DNA of 64,000 nucleotides, taken from the NCBI GenBank assembly GCA_947492475.1, contig CANLNM010000002.1, forward strand, positions 62,001-126,000, written 5' to 3'. The notes beneath the pieces were generated by a model. It searched no databases, was not told the origin of the DNA, and saw only the letters and a program-made list of their open reading frames with translations. The DNA is from an uncultured Paracoccaceae bacterium. GTDB taxonomy: Bacteria > Pseudomonadota > Alphaproteobacteria > Rhodobacterales > Rhodobacteraceae. The position numbers and the translations under genes were made by a program. Positions 45,877 to 55,211 of this stretch are shown here, piece by piece. The number at the start of each line of letters is the position of its first letter. Positions within the stretch are counted from its first letter, which is position 1.

Positions 45877-46098
45877 ATGAAGCCAATCAAGTGGCTTTGG
45901 ATCGCAGCCCTATTGGCAATAGGCTTCAAGTTCTACGGTTTGATTAGTTCCGGTCCCGACGGCTACGGGGCGAATGAAATGGAAGCCTTTGTTGGCATGG
46001 TCTTAACTTTTGCCCTGTTATCCGCAGTCTGGTTGGTTCTGTGGGCAATTGGTCGGGCCAAACAGGCAGTTGCCAGCAGATTAGCTGATCGCGGCTAA
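45877..46098 (+). CDS. Small membrane protein (two helices)
   Basis: A 73-residue protein with two hydrophobic helices (WLWIAALLAIGFKFYGLI and FVGMVLTFALLSAVWLVLWAIG) and a basic tail. The start ATG follows the previous stop directly. Together with its upstream partner it forms an unrecognised pair. A terminator follows 40 bases later. Confidence 0.7.
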   Translation: MKPIKWLWIAALLAIGFKFYGLISSGPDGYGANEMEAFVGMVLTFALLSAVWLVLWAIGRAKQAVASRLADRG

Positions 46099-46138
46099 AG
46101 GCAACGCACCACATAACTCTGCAGAATGAAAAGGAATG

Positions 46139-46163
46139 AGCCGCCAGTCTTGGCGGCTTTTTT
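46139..46163 (+). terminator. Rho-independent terminator before the mobilisation region
   Basis: AGCCGCCA and TGGCGGCT form a perfect 8-bp stem with a 4-base loop followed by TTTTTT. Confidence 0.9.
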
Positions 46164-46246
46164 GATTTGGCTCGGTAAGCAAACGTGATTGCGCATGTGG
46201 CCGGGCTTTGCCTGGCGGTCGCAGCCTGTGGCTGCTCCAAACGGAA

Positions 46247-46316
46247 TACAGGCAGTTGATGCAATATTATAATATTGAGTCAATTATGGCGAAGTGCCAT
46301 AACGGAGCTGCCTGTA
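46247..46316. other. Candidate origin of transfer (nested inverted repeats upstream of mobC)
   Basis: TACAGGCAG (46247-46255) and CTGCCTGTA (46308-46316) are exact inverted repeats 52 bases apart. Between them lie the perfect palindrome AATATTATAATATT (46263-46276) and the hairpin TTATGGC-N5-GCCATAA (46284-46302). The site is AT-rich, intergenic and just upstream of the MobC-like and relaxase genes, the usual place of an oriT. The nick position cannot be read. Confidence 0.65.
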
Positions 46317-46350
46317 TGATGCTGGCAAGAAATAGGGGTGATTACTTCAC

Positions 46351-46941
46351 ATGGGCCGACCGCGCGCACCACGGCACAAGCGACTGACGCAGAACCAGCG
46401 TTTTGCGATCGTGCGCAAGCGTGCCGAGGGGGTGCCGATCGAGGATCTGGCCCGCGAATTCGGCGTCACGACCCGCAGCATCTTCTACACGTTGAAGGCC
46501 GATCAAAGCCGCAAGCTTGATGCACGCGTGCGCTCCGAACTGGTGAATGTCCGGCTCACGCCAAAGGAGCTGGCGGGCTTTGATGCGGTGCTGACGCGGC
46601 ATGATATCGCCAGCCGGGCGGAGGGGCTCAGGCGGCTGATCCATGCTTCGAACGATCTCTTTGTTCCCGACGATGAACTGGCCAACCAGATGCAGGGGTT
46701 ATCGGCCTCGCTCAATCGCACCGGCAACAACATCAACCAAATTGCGCAGCGCCTGAACGAGGCAAAGCGCCAGGGCAAAACGCCGCCCTATGGCAACTCT
46801 GCCCATAGCCAGGTGCGCGCCTTGGCCGGGCTGATCTTCGATATCGCCGACCAGGTTCAGGAAATGGCGCAGCGCCGCCGAAGCGCGCTGTCTGGCGAAG
46901 TTGCCCGCGTACTGGGAGGCTTTGCCGATGGCCCGGAATAG
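46351..46941 (+). CDS. MobC-like relaxosome accessory protein
   Basis: A 196-residue DNA-binding protein. The basic N-terminal HTH region (RFAIVRKRAEGVPIEDLAREFGVTTRSIFYTLK) is followed by the mobilisation-protein core NVRLTPKELAGFDAVLTRHDIASRAEGLRRLI and LNRTGNNINQIAQRLNEAKRQG. It likely binds the oriT and helps the relaxase nick. It overlaps the relaxase gene by 14 bases. Confidence 0.85.
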   Translation: MGRPRAPRHKRLTQNQRFAIVRKRAEGVPIEDLAREFGVTTRSIFYTLKADQSRKLDARVRSELVNVRLTPKELAGFDAVLTRHDIASRAEGLRRLIHASNDLFVPDDELANQMQGLSASLNRTGNNINQIAQRLNEAKRQGKTPPYGNSAHSQVRALAGLIFDIADQVQEMAQRRRSALSGEVARVLGGFADGPE

Positions 46942-48736
46942 CGCCGTTGCCGCCGCGCAGGAGGCTTTCTTTGATCGCGACTGGAGCCGCATTCGGGGAA
47001 GTGTGCCGCGCGCCCGTGCCAAGCAGATGGCCCGCGCGGCGATGGGGCATTCCCCCGCGATCTTCAAAGCCATTCGCGGTGGCGGCACGCACAACAAAAC
47101 TCAGCTGCGTAACCAGCTGGAATACCTGACCACCAAGTCGAGCTTCATTATCGACAGCCGTGGCACCTATGACGGCCAAAGCGTCTTGTCCGCGAAAGAG
47201 ATCGAGCAGGTCGCTCGCCGGTTTTCAGCGCAGTGGAATGAGGGGTTCCATCCCAAGCTGGGGCACACCACCCATCTCTTGTTGGCCTTCCCAATTGGCA
47301 CGCGCGGCGAGGATGTTGCTGAGATCACGCGCGAGATTTGCGAGCGGTTTTTCCAGGGCGAAGGCAGTCATTTTGACTACATCGCGGCCGTGCATGAGGA
47401 CCGGGACCATCCGCACGCGCATATCGTTCTCAACCGGCGCAGCAAGGACGGTGAATTCTTCTTTCTGAAAGAAGGGCACCATTTCAACTACGACAGTTTT
47501 CGCGAGGCGATGGTGGAGGTGTCCGACCGCTATGGGCTGCGGCTAGAGGCGACGCGAAAGCTCGAGCGCGGCATCACGACGAAGAGGCCAAGCGACGTGG
47601 ACCAACGTCGCGCAGAAGCCTCGGGCCAGAAGCTGACCGAGCGTGAGCGTGTGGGGCCGGAGCTTGACCGTGCCTTGGCCGAAGTGGCCCAGAACGCGCG
47701 GCTCTATCGCGGCTTGGCCGCCGAGGCCTCGCGCGAGAACCAGCACGACATTGCAGCAGCTTTGGAAAAGGCCGCGACTCTTTTGGCGCAGGGCAAACCG
47801 ATTGAAGCAGATGGAAAGGTATATGGCATGGCCGAAGAACAGCATTCGTTTGATGAGGTCGTGGATGCCTTCCACGACAAGATCAACCAAGCTGAGCGCA
47901 TCGTAGCTGACGCCCCAGTGGAGCGGCGCGCGGCGCTGGAGCATGAGCTGAACGACATCTATCGTTCACTGTCACATCTGAGCCCCATGGGAACGCACTC
48001 CCACACCTTGCTCGAAGACGCGTCCCAAAGTGGGATCTATTCCGCTGCGAATATACGGGCCGAGGCCCAAGGCGCTTTGAAAGATCCAGCTCTTTCCGAA
48101 CGTCTTCAGCAGGCTTTGAAAGGCACCGGAATTGACGCGCAGGAGGTGACCCGCCGCGTTGAAATCGGCGCGGGCAATGCCGCGCTGGAGCGGCAATGGC
48201 TTGGTCAGGATTTGAAAGCGATTGCCGAGAAGGAAGGCTATGACCTGTCCCGCGCCGATGAGCTTGAGAAAGCGATCGATCGCCTCGACCAGGTGCACAG
48301 TGATCTGGGCCGTTTGTTGGCCGACGGTGAGGTTCTCAAAGACAGTGGCGCTGTGGATGCCGACCGGCAGGAAGCCATAGTCGACAGTTTGCCGCCGACC
48401 ACCGCCGACATCCTGAGCCGTATGGGGGACGACCCAACAGCAGATCCATTCCGAAACGATCTGGAACGCGAGACCTTGCGTGCTGAAATGGAGGAACTGG
48501 TCGGTGAGGAGGGCACCCAGGACTTGGCGATTGGCGATGAGACAGCGTTTGAGGAACATATCGAAGACCGTCTGGACCGTCTCTATGCGGCCAAGGCCTA
48601 TCTGCAGAGCGACGCCGCACTGGCGAACAGTGTGGCGATGGAGCATGTCCTCGACGAGATCGCAAATGAAGAAATTGACCTTCAGCGCGAGCGGCATGTC
48701 GATGCCGATGGCGAAAAGGGTGTGACGCATGGGTAA
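46928..48736 (+). CDS. MobA/VirD2-type relaxase
   Basis: A 602-residue relaxase that nicks oriT and pilots the strand into the recipient. The N-terminal domain has a candidate nucleophile Tyr66 (RNQLEYLTTKSS), the motif THLLLAFPIGTRG, and the metal triad HEDRDHPHAHIVLNRR (His156 to His165). The C-terminal 350 residues are long, acidic helices, probably the transfer signal region. The ATG at 46928 follows GGGAGG. It overlaps virD4 by 8 bases. Confidence 0.9.
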   Translation: MARNSAVAAAQEAFFDRDWSRIRGSVPRARAKQMARAAMGHSPAIFKAIRGGGTHNKTQLRNQLEYLTTKSSFIIDSRGTYDGQSVLSAKEIEQVARRFSAQWNEGFHPKLGHTTHLLLAFPIGTRGEDVAEITREICERFFQGEGSHFDYIAAVHEDRDHPHAHIVLNRRSKDGEFFFLKEGHHFNYDSFREAMVEVSDRYGLRLEATRKLERGITTKRPSDVDQRRAEASGQKLTERERVGPELDRALAEVAQNARLYRGLAAEASRENQHDIAAALEKAATLLAQGKPIEADGKVYGMAEEQHSFDEVVDAFHDKINQAERIVADAPVERRAALEHELNDIYRSLSHLSPMGTHSHTLLEDASQSGIYSAANIRAEAQGALKDPALSERLQQALKGTGIDAQEVTRRVEIGAGNAALERQWLGQDLKAIAEKEGYDLSRADELEKAIDRLDQVHSDLGRLLADGEVLKDSGAVDADRQEAIVDSLPPTTADILSRMGDDPTADPFRNDLERETLRAEMEELVGEEGTQDLAIGDETAFEEHIEDRLDRLYAAKAYLQSDAALANSVAMEHVLDEIANEEIDLQRERHVDADGEKGVTHG

Positions 48737-50621
48737 GGCGCGGATCGCACTCGGCGTCATGAGCTTTGCTCTTCTCGGAGCGGTGCTCGGGTATGTTCTG
48801 GCTTCGGCCTTGCTGACATTTCGGTGGTTCGGGGTCGGAGCGGATATAGATTTTCTGATGCTGGCGCGCGGTTACGGGGTTCTTCGAGCAACCCATCCGG
48901 CCGATATACAGATCGTTCACTTGATCTTGGGGATCAGCACTTGCGCGGGCGTTTTGCTCAGTGCGGTCTTGATGAACGATGCTCTGACCAAATTTGGGGA
49001 AACCCACTGGCAGCATATGTCCGAGATGAAGCGGAACGGCTTTTTCGGAAAGCCCGGCCATGGCTTCGTCCTCGGCAAAATGGGCAAGCCCAAGAGCCGC
49101 AAACCCTTTGTCATGTCCAAGGTTTTTCCCCATGCTTTGATCGTGGCCCCGACCGGACGCGGGAAGACTACGGGTTTCGTCATTCCGAACCTTCTGACTT
49201 ATCAGGGCAGTGCCGTCGTGCTCGACGTGAAGGGCGAAAACTTCGATGCGACGGCGCGCCACAGGGCCGCGCAGGGCGACAAGGTGTTCCGGTTCGCGCC
49301 AACAGATTGGAAGGATGGTCGCTCGCACCGCTACAATCCCTTGCTGCGAATATCGGCGCTGGAAAACGTCGACCGCCAGCAGATGGAGCTGCAGCTCCTG
49401 GCCTCCCTGTTTCTGCAAGCAGATAACGACCGCGTTCAAGGGCTTCTCGACGGCGGTATCGATCTATTCGTGGCGGCGGGGCTCTTAGCGTTCGAGCGCA
49501 AGCGACCGACCCTGGGCGAGATCTACCGCATCACAGCGTCAGGAGGTGACAAGCAGAAGGAATATCGCCGCCGCGCCGATGAAGTGGTCAATCCAGCCGC
49601 CAAACTGATTTTCATGCGCATGGCCTCGACCAACAACGACACGCTGACCTCTTACCTATCGCTCTTGATGACATCTGGCCTCAAGCAGTGGTCGAACCCC
49701 GCCATCGACCGCGCAACCGCGACCTCAGACTTCGATTTTCGTGACATCCGAAAGACGCCGTTTTCGGTCTATCTCGTGGTCGAGCCGCTGATGGTGAAAC
49801 CGCTCGCGCCGCTGATCCGCCTGTTTTTCTCCGATTTGCTGGCATCGCTGCAGGACCATGAACCCGGCAAGGACGAGCCATGGCCGGTTATGATCATGCT
49901 CGATGAGTTCAATCGCCTGGGCAAAATGCCGATCGTGCTCGACAGCATAGAAACCCTGAGATCCTACCGCGCCAATCTTGCGATCGTTACGCAGACCATT
50001 CCCGCCCTCGACGAAATCTACGGTGAGAACGCCCGACGCGCTTTGCAGGGCAATGCGGGTATCAAGCTCTATCTGACCCCTTCAGATGAGAAGACAATCG
50101 AGGAACTCAGTAAGGCCGTCGGCAAAACCACCAAGCGCGTTGTGACCCGCTCGCGATCGGTCGGCCGCAACCCCTTCGCTGGTCGCAGCATGTCTGAACG
50201 GACCGAAGAAACCGCGTTGTTGCCCGAGGATGAGGCGCGACGCATGGATCTTGATGACATCGTTCTGGTGGTCGACGCGCAAATGCCCGTACGCGCCAAG
50301 CGGATCAAACACTATGATGATCGGTTCTTCAAGCTGATCTCCGACAAGCAGACCGGCGATCTGCCATATCCCTCAGCGGGGGACCAAATGCGCGGGCTTC
50401 AAGGGCAGATCAAGGCTCTGGAGGCAAAGGTTGGAGCGCTTGAGATGCCAAAGTTTGCTCCTGGTGATGGTGCAGACGGTGGGGGGAAACGGCGCGAAGA
50501 GATCGATGATTTGGCCAACGAAGGGCGGGGGATGGCGTCCGGCGACAAGCCTAGTCTGGACGAATTCCAGGTAGGAACGGAGAGGGTGGAGAGATTTATG
50601 AATGAGGCGGCCCAACGATGA
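48729..50621 (+). CDS. virD4: Type IV coupling protein VirD4/TraG
   Basis: A 630-residue membrane ATPase that links the relaxosome to the secretion channel. Two N-terminal helices (residues 5-30 and 60-82) anchor it; Walker A is APTGRGKTTG (140-149) and Walker B IMLDEFNRLGKMP. The start overlaps the relaxase stop. The C-terminus is hydrophilic. Only 186 bases without a gene separate it from the WGR gene on the other strand. Confidence 0.94.
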   Translation: MGKARIALGVMSFALLGAVLGYVLASALLTFRWFGVGADIDFLMLARGYGVLRATHPADIQIVHLILGISTCAGVLLSAVLMNDALTKFGETHWQHMSEMKRNGFFGKPGHGFVLGKMGKPKSRKPFVMSKVFPHALIVAPTGRGKTTGFVIPNLLTYQGSAVVLDVKGENFDATARHRAAQGDKVFRFAPTDWKDGRSHRYNPLLRISALENVDRQQMELQLLASLFLQADNDRVQGLLDGGIDLFVAAGLLAFERKRPTLGEIYRITASGGDKQKEYRRRADEVVNPAAKLIFMRMASTNNDTLTSYLSLLMTSGLKQWSNPAIDRATATSDFDFRDIRKTPFSVYLVVEPLMVKPLAPLIRLFFSDLLASLQDHEPGKDEPWPVMIMLDEFNRLGKMPIVLDSIETLRSYRANLAIVTQTIPALDEIYGENARRALQGNAGIKLYLTPSDEKTIEELSKAVGKTTKRVVTRSRSVGRNPFAGRSMSERTEETALLPEDEARRMDLDDIVLVVDAQMPVRAKRIKHYDDRFFKLISDKQTGDLPYPSAGDQMRGLQGQIKALEAKVGALEMPKFAPGDGADGGGKRREEIDDLANEGRGMASGDKPSLDEFQVGTERVERFMNEAAQR

Positions 50622-50807
50622 AAAGCAGGCATCCGACCTTCGGTGGGCGAGCAGCTATCAATAGTGCGAATGGCGAAAGCGAACCATGAAGGTGCGTTTG
50701 GCCGATCCAATCGTTACCTCTGCGACCTTTGAGACGGATAGATCCACAGTTCATGGGAATCGCATGCAAAAGCAATCGGAGGAGATTTTCTAGATAGCCC
50801 CGTCGGA

Positions 50808-51113
50808 TTACTGCTTCTGATCGGCACGTCCAACTTCGGCGATTCCTGTGCCGTCAACCAATGAGTATCCACGAGCCAGCTTTGCCTGAAGTGTTTTCAG
50901 CATTGCTTTCACGGCCGATGCGCTATCTTCAAAAGTAGCCTGTCGATGTTGGCCCCAAGTCCCACGTCTTCCCCAATGGCGCTCAACAATCTGTTCACCC
51001 CAAAGGTTGGTGGAAAGATCGATGCGGTAGAAACGCGCTTTGTTTAACGCAGCATCATCATGGTACAGCGTAATGCTGCAGCTACCCTGAGTGAGATTCA
51101 TGAAGCAATCCAT
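50808..51113 (-). CDS. WGR-domain protein
   Basis: A 101-residue protein consisting of a WGR domain: NKARFYRIDLSTNLWGEQIVERHWGRRGTWGQ, with ATFEDSASAVKAMLKTLQAKLARGY. WGR domains bind nucleic acid ends in PARPs, ligases and defence proteins. It lies 18 bases after the ietS stop on the same strand and is probably co-transcribed with ietAS, though it may be a separate ICE cargo gene. A start at 51101 is also possible. Confidence 0.8.
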   Translation of the reverse strand: MDCFMNLTQGSCSITLYHDDAALNKARFYRIDLSTNLWGEQIVERHWGRRGTWGQHRQATFEDSASAVKAMLKTLQAKLARGYSLVDGTGIAEVGRADQKQ

Positions 51114-51131
51114 GGTGCATTCCGACTTTCG

Positions 51132-53669
51132 TTAGCGCCTTGGGCGCAGTCTTGCTGCAGCTTTGATATCCTGAGCATTTGCGCGGCTTGCCTGCAGTGA
51201 TTGGCGCATCTCAGCAAATATTGGCTTTACGCCATCAGGGTCCCGTATTGTCAGCAGTACGGCAAATGGTACCCCTGCGACTGGGAACTCAGCTTCCGCG
51301 CGCACCAGACTGGTTACCTCCAATCGCCAGTCAGAGGTTTCCCCGCGCTTATTCAAGTTCCGGCTATATTGTTTCGACGGCCACCACTTAAGGCCGTGCG
51401 TGATAAGAGCTTTCTCCGGGATGCCAAGGCCTGCCGAATTGGGCAAATATCGAGCGTCAACTTGGTTCGCATACCCATATTGGCCATCTTTGTTTTTCCG
51501 GTTCTGCCGCTGCCGCAGCGATGCCTCTAGGTTCACTCTGACGAACTCAGCACCAAAAGCGGGATCTAGGGGTGGTGAGTAGACCAGTGTCATTCTGACC
51601 TGTCCGGAGCACGCACCTTGGTGATCTACTAGGCTTTGAGGCCAGGAAAAGGGAAAGCGAAGGATCGCTGGACGACGGGCCCCTATCGTCAAACGACTTT
51701 GGAAAACCATCGTTACCTCATGATCGTCTGTCTCCAGCATTTCAGCAACGCTGGTTGGCTGTCCGTATCCGGCAAACTGACGTGCAATGTCCTTCATACC
51801 GCGCTTTGTGAGCGGATCGGGTGTGTGGGAGTGGTGCAACAACATGGCCCGTAGAGCCTCAGAACCCAATCCGCCCTGCGTGTCCCGATCCAAACCGGCA
51901 AGAACTCGCGAAACCAAAGGAGCGGCGAAACTTGTCCCCGCCACATCTTGGGATAACCCTGTCGTGGTGATGGATTTCAAGCCTGTTGGATTTCCTGGCC
52001 CGACACCTCCTGCTCCACCATAGGCGGCGACGTCGGGTTTGACACCGACCTGCAGGCCGGGACCTCGTGTTGAATAAACTGTTGGTGCATCCTTAATCTG
52101 TGTCGTGTTTGGCGGGTTAAGTGCGCCGACAGATATGGAGCGTACGCTTTCAGATGGCTGAAAGATGGTGTCTGGCTGCGTTCTTGAAGCAAAATACGAT
52201 ACAACATCACTTGGCTTCTTTTGCCATGGAGCGCGGGCTTGACCAATCGGAAGGTTGCCTGCCGAGTTTACAAAGATCACTCCATAAGTGTCAGCAATCT
52301 GATCCAGTCGTGCGGCGTAGAGGCCGTAGCGATGACGATTCACATCGGAAGTCACATTGATCGACAAGTTAAAAATTTTGACGCCGTGATTCTCGCTCGC
52401 CTCAGCTACAGCCTGTTCAAGTTCTTCAAGGAAATCCGAAAACCCGTTTGGGTATTGATCGAGAAATGGTCCTTGCGGGAACAGCGGAACATCGTACAGA
52501 ATGCACCCGCTGCTTTCCGGCGCAACGGCTGGTCCGTTCAGGGTTTGACCAAGAGAAACCACTCCGGCGACACCTGTACCATGATTTCCATCGAACTCAT
52601 CTTCATCAAGGTAGTCAAATCGACCGGCAAGCCAGGCGGACAAAACATCGGAAACGCCGGAGTCAACAATGCCAACTATTGGATAGGGAGCCCCAGTGAC
52701 GGGTTCAGGTATAGCTACCTGGCTACCGCTGCCCGCACTCGTTTCTTGAGGCGCAGGAACCTCCCCATTTCCCAGTTGTAGCTGGATCGGTGGATTGATT
52801 GCGCGAACCAGAGGATGGCTTGCGAGCGTCACAAGTGCATGCTCATGGCGATCTGGTGACAAATCAATAGGACCGCCGCGCGCCACGGTCGTCACGTCGC
52901 GCCCTGACAGACCCAGGCGGTTGTCGATGAGTGCCGGTTCGTCACTGTGTGTAAGTTGGAACTCAAGAACAGGTGTTCGCCCAAGCTTCGTTGCTAGAAG
53001 TGCGCGCGAGCCAGGTCCAAAGCCAAGGAAAATTTCCTGCAAACTGTTTAAGAGAGCGCTCTGCCCCAGCGGATCGTCGGCAATCACATTGCGAGATGGA
53101 GTTTCAAATAGCTCAACGTGATAGCCGGATACGGTGCGCGGGTCCGAAAGCAATTGCATCGCTGACGCCGTCGAGAAATCGCGCTTGTTCGCCACTGGCG
53201 CAATTTCAATGCTCTCGATTGCACCGACTTCCGAGCGTGCTGCAGATGGTGCTGGATACGGCAACCCGGTGTTTTTGGATATGTTGATGACAACCGTCTG
53301 TTCAGCCTGTTCGATCCGGCGGCGCAGCGCAGGAAGATAGATAAGTGGTGCGCGAAAATAGAGTGTTCCAACTCCATCTGCGCCTACACATGGGAACTGG
53401 TCCTTCTGGAAAAGCCAGGTGACAGGGCGATATGATTTCGCTAGAGCAGCCTCCCGCATTTGAACCCGTAAATATGTTGCAGGCCCAAACGAGCTGGCTC
53501 GCACGGCTTCAGTAATGGTGTCGATGGACTGCAATATGCGGGTCTTGTGAGCACTAAACTCGGCGTCTGCATTCTCGAAAAAATCCTTGTTTCCACCACC
53601 CTGACCAGGATCCGGTGCCCTAAGAAATGATTCATCGTTGAGTATGATCTGTACGGGATTATTTGGCAT
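51132..53669 (-). CDS. ietS: IetS, subtilisin-like serine protease (S8) of an ietAS module
   Basis: An 845-residue protein without a signal peptide, so cytoplasmic. The S8 catalytic residues are Asp336 (GIVDSGVSD), His363 (GNHGTGVAG), the oxyanion Asn472 (FVNSAGN) and Ser580 (VAGTSFAAP). A 330-residue N-terminal region and a 200-residue C-terminal region flank the protease. With an AAA ATPase it forms the ietAS pair, known from a Ti-plasmid and reported as an anti-phage system (Gao et al. 2020, as I recall). Overlaps ietA by 11 bases. Confidence 0.88.
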   Translation of the reverse strand: MPNNPVQIILNDESFLRAPDPGQGGGNKDFFENADAEFSAHKTRILQSIDTITEAVRASSFGPATYLRVQMREAALAKSYRPVTWLFQKDQFPCVGADGVGTLYFRAPLIYLPALRRRIEQAEQTVVINISKNTGLPYPAPSAARSEVGAIESIEIAPVANKRDFSTASAMQLLSDPRTVSGYHVELFETPSRNVIADDPLGQSALLNSLQEIFLGFGPGSRALLATKLGRTPVLEFQLTHSDEPALIDNRLGLSGRDVTTVARGGPIDLSPDRHEHALVTLASHPLVRAINPPIQLQLGNGEVPAPQETSAGSGSQVAIPEPVTGAPYPIVGIVDSGVSDVLSAWLAGRFDYLDEDEFDGNHGTGVAGVVSLGQTLNGPAVAPESSGCILYDVPLFPQGPFLDQYPNGFSDFLEELEQAVAEASENHGVKIFNLSINVTSDVNRHRYGLYAARLDQIADTYGVIFVNSAGNLPIGQARAPWQKKPSDVVSYFASRTQPDTIFQPSESVRSISVGALNPPNTTQIKDAPTVYSTRGPGLQVGVKPDVAAYGGAGGVGPGNPTGLKSITTTGLSQDVAGTSFAAPLVSRVLAGLDRDTQGGLGSEALRAMLLHHSHTPDPLTKRGMKDIARQFAGYGQPTSVAEMLETDDHEVTMVFQSRLTIGARRPAILRFPFSWPQSLVDHQGACSGQVRMTLVYSPPLDPAFGAEFVRVNLEASLRQRQNRKNKDGQYGYANQVDARYLPNSAGLGIPEKALITHGLKWWPSKQYSRNLNKRGETSDWRLEVTSLVRAEAEFPVAGVPFAVLLTIRDPDGVKPIFAEMRQSLQASRANAQDIKAAARLRPRR

Positions 53670-54867
53670 TTGAAGCCTCCACCAACGGGAGATGACGTTG
53701 TGATTTCTTAAGTTCGCTAATTTTTGACTTACTCATTCCGGTCGCAGCTGCGATATCCTGCTGACTGATTGCGATCTGGTTGTCGTTTGTAATCATGCTG
53801 ACGAAAGCTTCGGGGTCATGGGCAAGCAGTTTTGCTGGAGCATGATCGTGTTCGGGCAACCGAGCTAAAACAGTGCTCAAAGCTTGAAAAATGCCAGGCC
53901 CATTATGCTCTGCCCCACTTAAGGCGAGCGTGCGTTTTACTGACGTGCAAACTCGTTGTAGATCGGCTCCAGAACGCCCTCTTAAACAGTAAGCAATAAT
54001 GCTGACCGTGCCATTGTCTGGCGCTATTGGTTGCAAGAACCGTTTCACAAGGCTCGTAACAGCTTCCATATTCGGCTCACCGATGTGAACGTGAGTTTCA
54101 AATCGGCGCCAAATTGCAGGGTCAAGCAATCGATCATGATTTGTAATTGCAATTGTGACGCCGTGATCGCGCCTGAGGTCCAAATTTTGCAGAAGTGTGT
54201 TCACAACACGCTTGATCTCCCCAATTTCCTGCGGATCATCGCGTTGCTTCGCCAGCGCGTCGAACTCATCCAGAAGAAGAACACAAGCATAGCGATTTGC
54301 GAACTCAAAGAGATTTGCGATATTGCGAGCAGTCGTACCTAAGAACGATGAAATCAAACCATCTATACGCGCCATGACCAGTGGCAGTCCCAGGTTTTGA
54401 GCGATATGGTAGGCGGTCATTGTTTTTCCCGAACCGGGGGGGCCGAAAATGAGCAGCGATCGGGTCGGCTCTACATCAACACAGCGCAGCGCTTCAGGAT
54501 GCCGCCATTCATCAAGAAGTCCGTCAATCGTATCTTTGACATCCTTCTCATAGATTGGGGCGGTTTGCATCGCCCCAGGAAACTCGACAGTACAGAGCTG
54601 TGCACCAGTTTCACGATCAATAGGTGGTATTGTGTCCGATGTTAGCGTTTCACCAACTACCATCGAGCGAGACACCTCGACCTTGCTGGGTGTAAGCTCT
54701 TTGGTTTCGGATGCCGAAGACAAAAGCCTGCGGATTGTCGCTGCCTCTTTGTCCTCACCTTCTTTCTCTAGGCGCGTAAGTAGCCGCTGAACTTGCTTGT
54801 CGAGGGCCTTTTGATCACCGGCAAGTCCTGATCGGATAATGCTCTGAACAACTGAAAAGTGATCCAT
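53659..54867 (-). CDS. ietA: IetA, AAA ATPase of an ietAS module
   Basis: A 402-residue AAA+ ATPase. Walker A is GPPGSGKT (142-149), Walker B LLLDEFDA (197-204), then ITNHDRLLDPAIWRRFE with the arginine-finger region. The N-terminal helical region (residues 1-60) and a C-terminal HTH-like stretch (IAISQQDIAAATGMSKSKISELKK) flank it; the latter could bind its own promoter. GGGAGAT precedes the ATG. IetA presumably unfolds or recruits targets for the protease. A 344-base gap upstream holds no gene. Confidence 0.88.
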   Translation of the reverse strand: MDHFSVVQSIIRSGLAGDQKALDKQVQRLLTRLEKEGEDKEAATIRRLLSSASETKELTPSKVEVSRSMVVGETLTSDTIPPIDRETGAQLCTVEFPGAMQTAPIYEKDVKDTIDGLLDEWRHPEALRCVDVEPTRSLLIFGPPGSGKTMTAYHIAQNLGLPLVMARIDGLISSFLGTTARNIANLFEFANRYACVLLLDEFDALAKQRDDPQEIGEIKRVVNTLLQNLDLRRDHGVTIAITNHDRLLDPAIWRRFETHVHIGEPNMEAVTSLVKRFLQPIAPDNGTVSIIAYCLRGRSGADLQRVCTSVKRTLALSGAEHNGPGIFQALSTVLARLPEHDHAPAKLLAHDPEAFVSMITNDNQIAISQQDIAAATGMSKSKISELKKSQRHLPLVEASNAK

Positions 54868-54917
54868 GTTTATCTCCCAGCGGTGAATTTCCGCTAATTT
54901 TCGTATTCCTCCTGCTT

Positions 54918-54938
54918 ATTTCGGAAAAATCCCGAAAT
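54918..54938. promoter_or_regulatory. Inverted repeat upstream of ietA
   Basis: ATTTCGG and CCGAAAT are exact 7-base arms 7 bases apart, 51 bases before the ietA start. It could be an operator for the HTH of IetA or the core of the promoter. Confidence 0.45.
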
Positions 54939-55211
54939 GTCAAGTGATTTTCCTGCTAAGTTGCCGTTTTTCCGGAGTGATGTGCGCAAATTCCGGGTTT
55001 TTGCTGTCTTTTCCAGAGCGGAGTGCTTTGCACTCGCATAGCAATCGCACTTTGGTGCATTGCGACGTCGATTGAAGCAGGAGTCATTTCCCATCGATGG
55101 TCCACAATTAGACCAACCGCCGCGAGGACATTAGGTCGGACTCTGCGTACGCTTCTCGGAAACTTTGGTGTAGCACCAAGCAGCATACTTTCTATCCGCT
55201 AAGGGGCGATT

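Noticed and set aside
47972..48760. 262-codon minus frame
   Set aside because: Antisense to the relaxase C-terminus; no motif.
48336..49439. 367-codon minus frame
   Set aside because: Antisense across the relaxase/virD4 junction; no motif.
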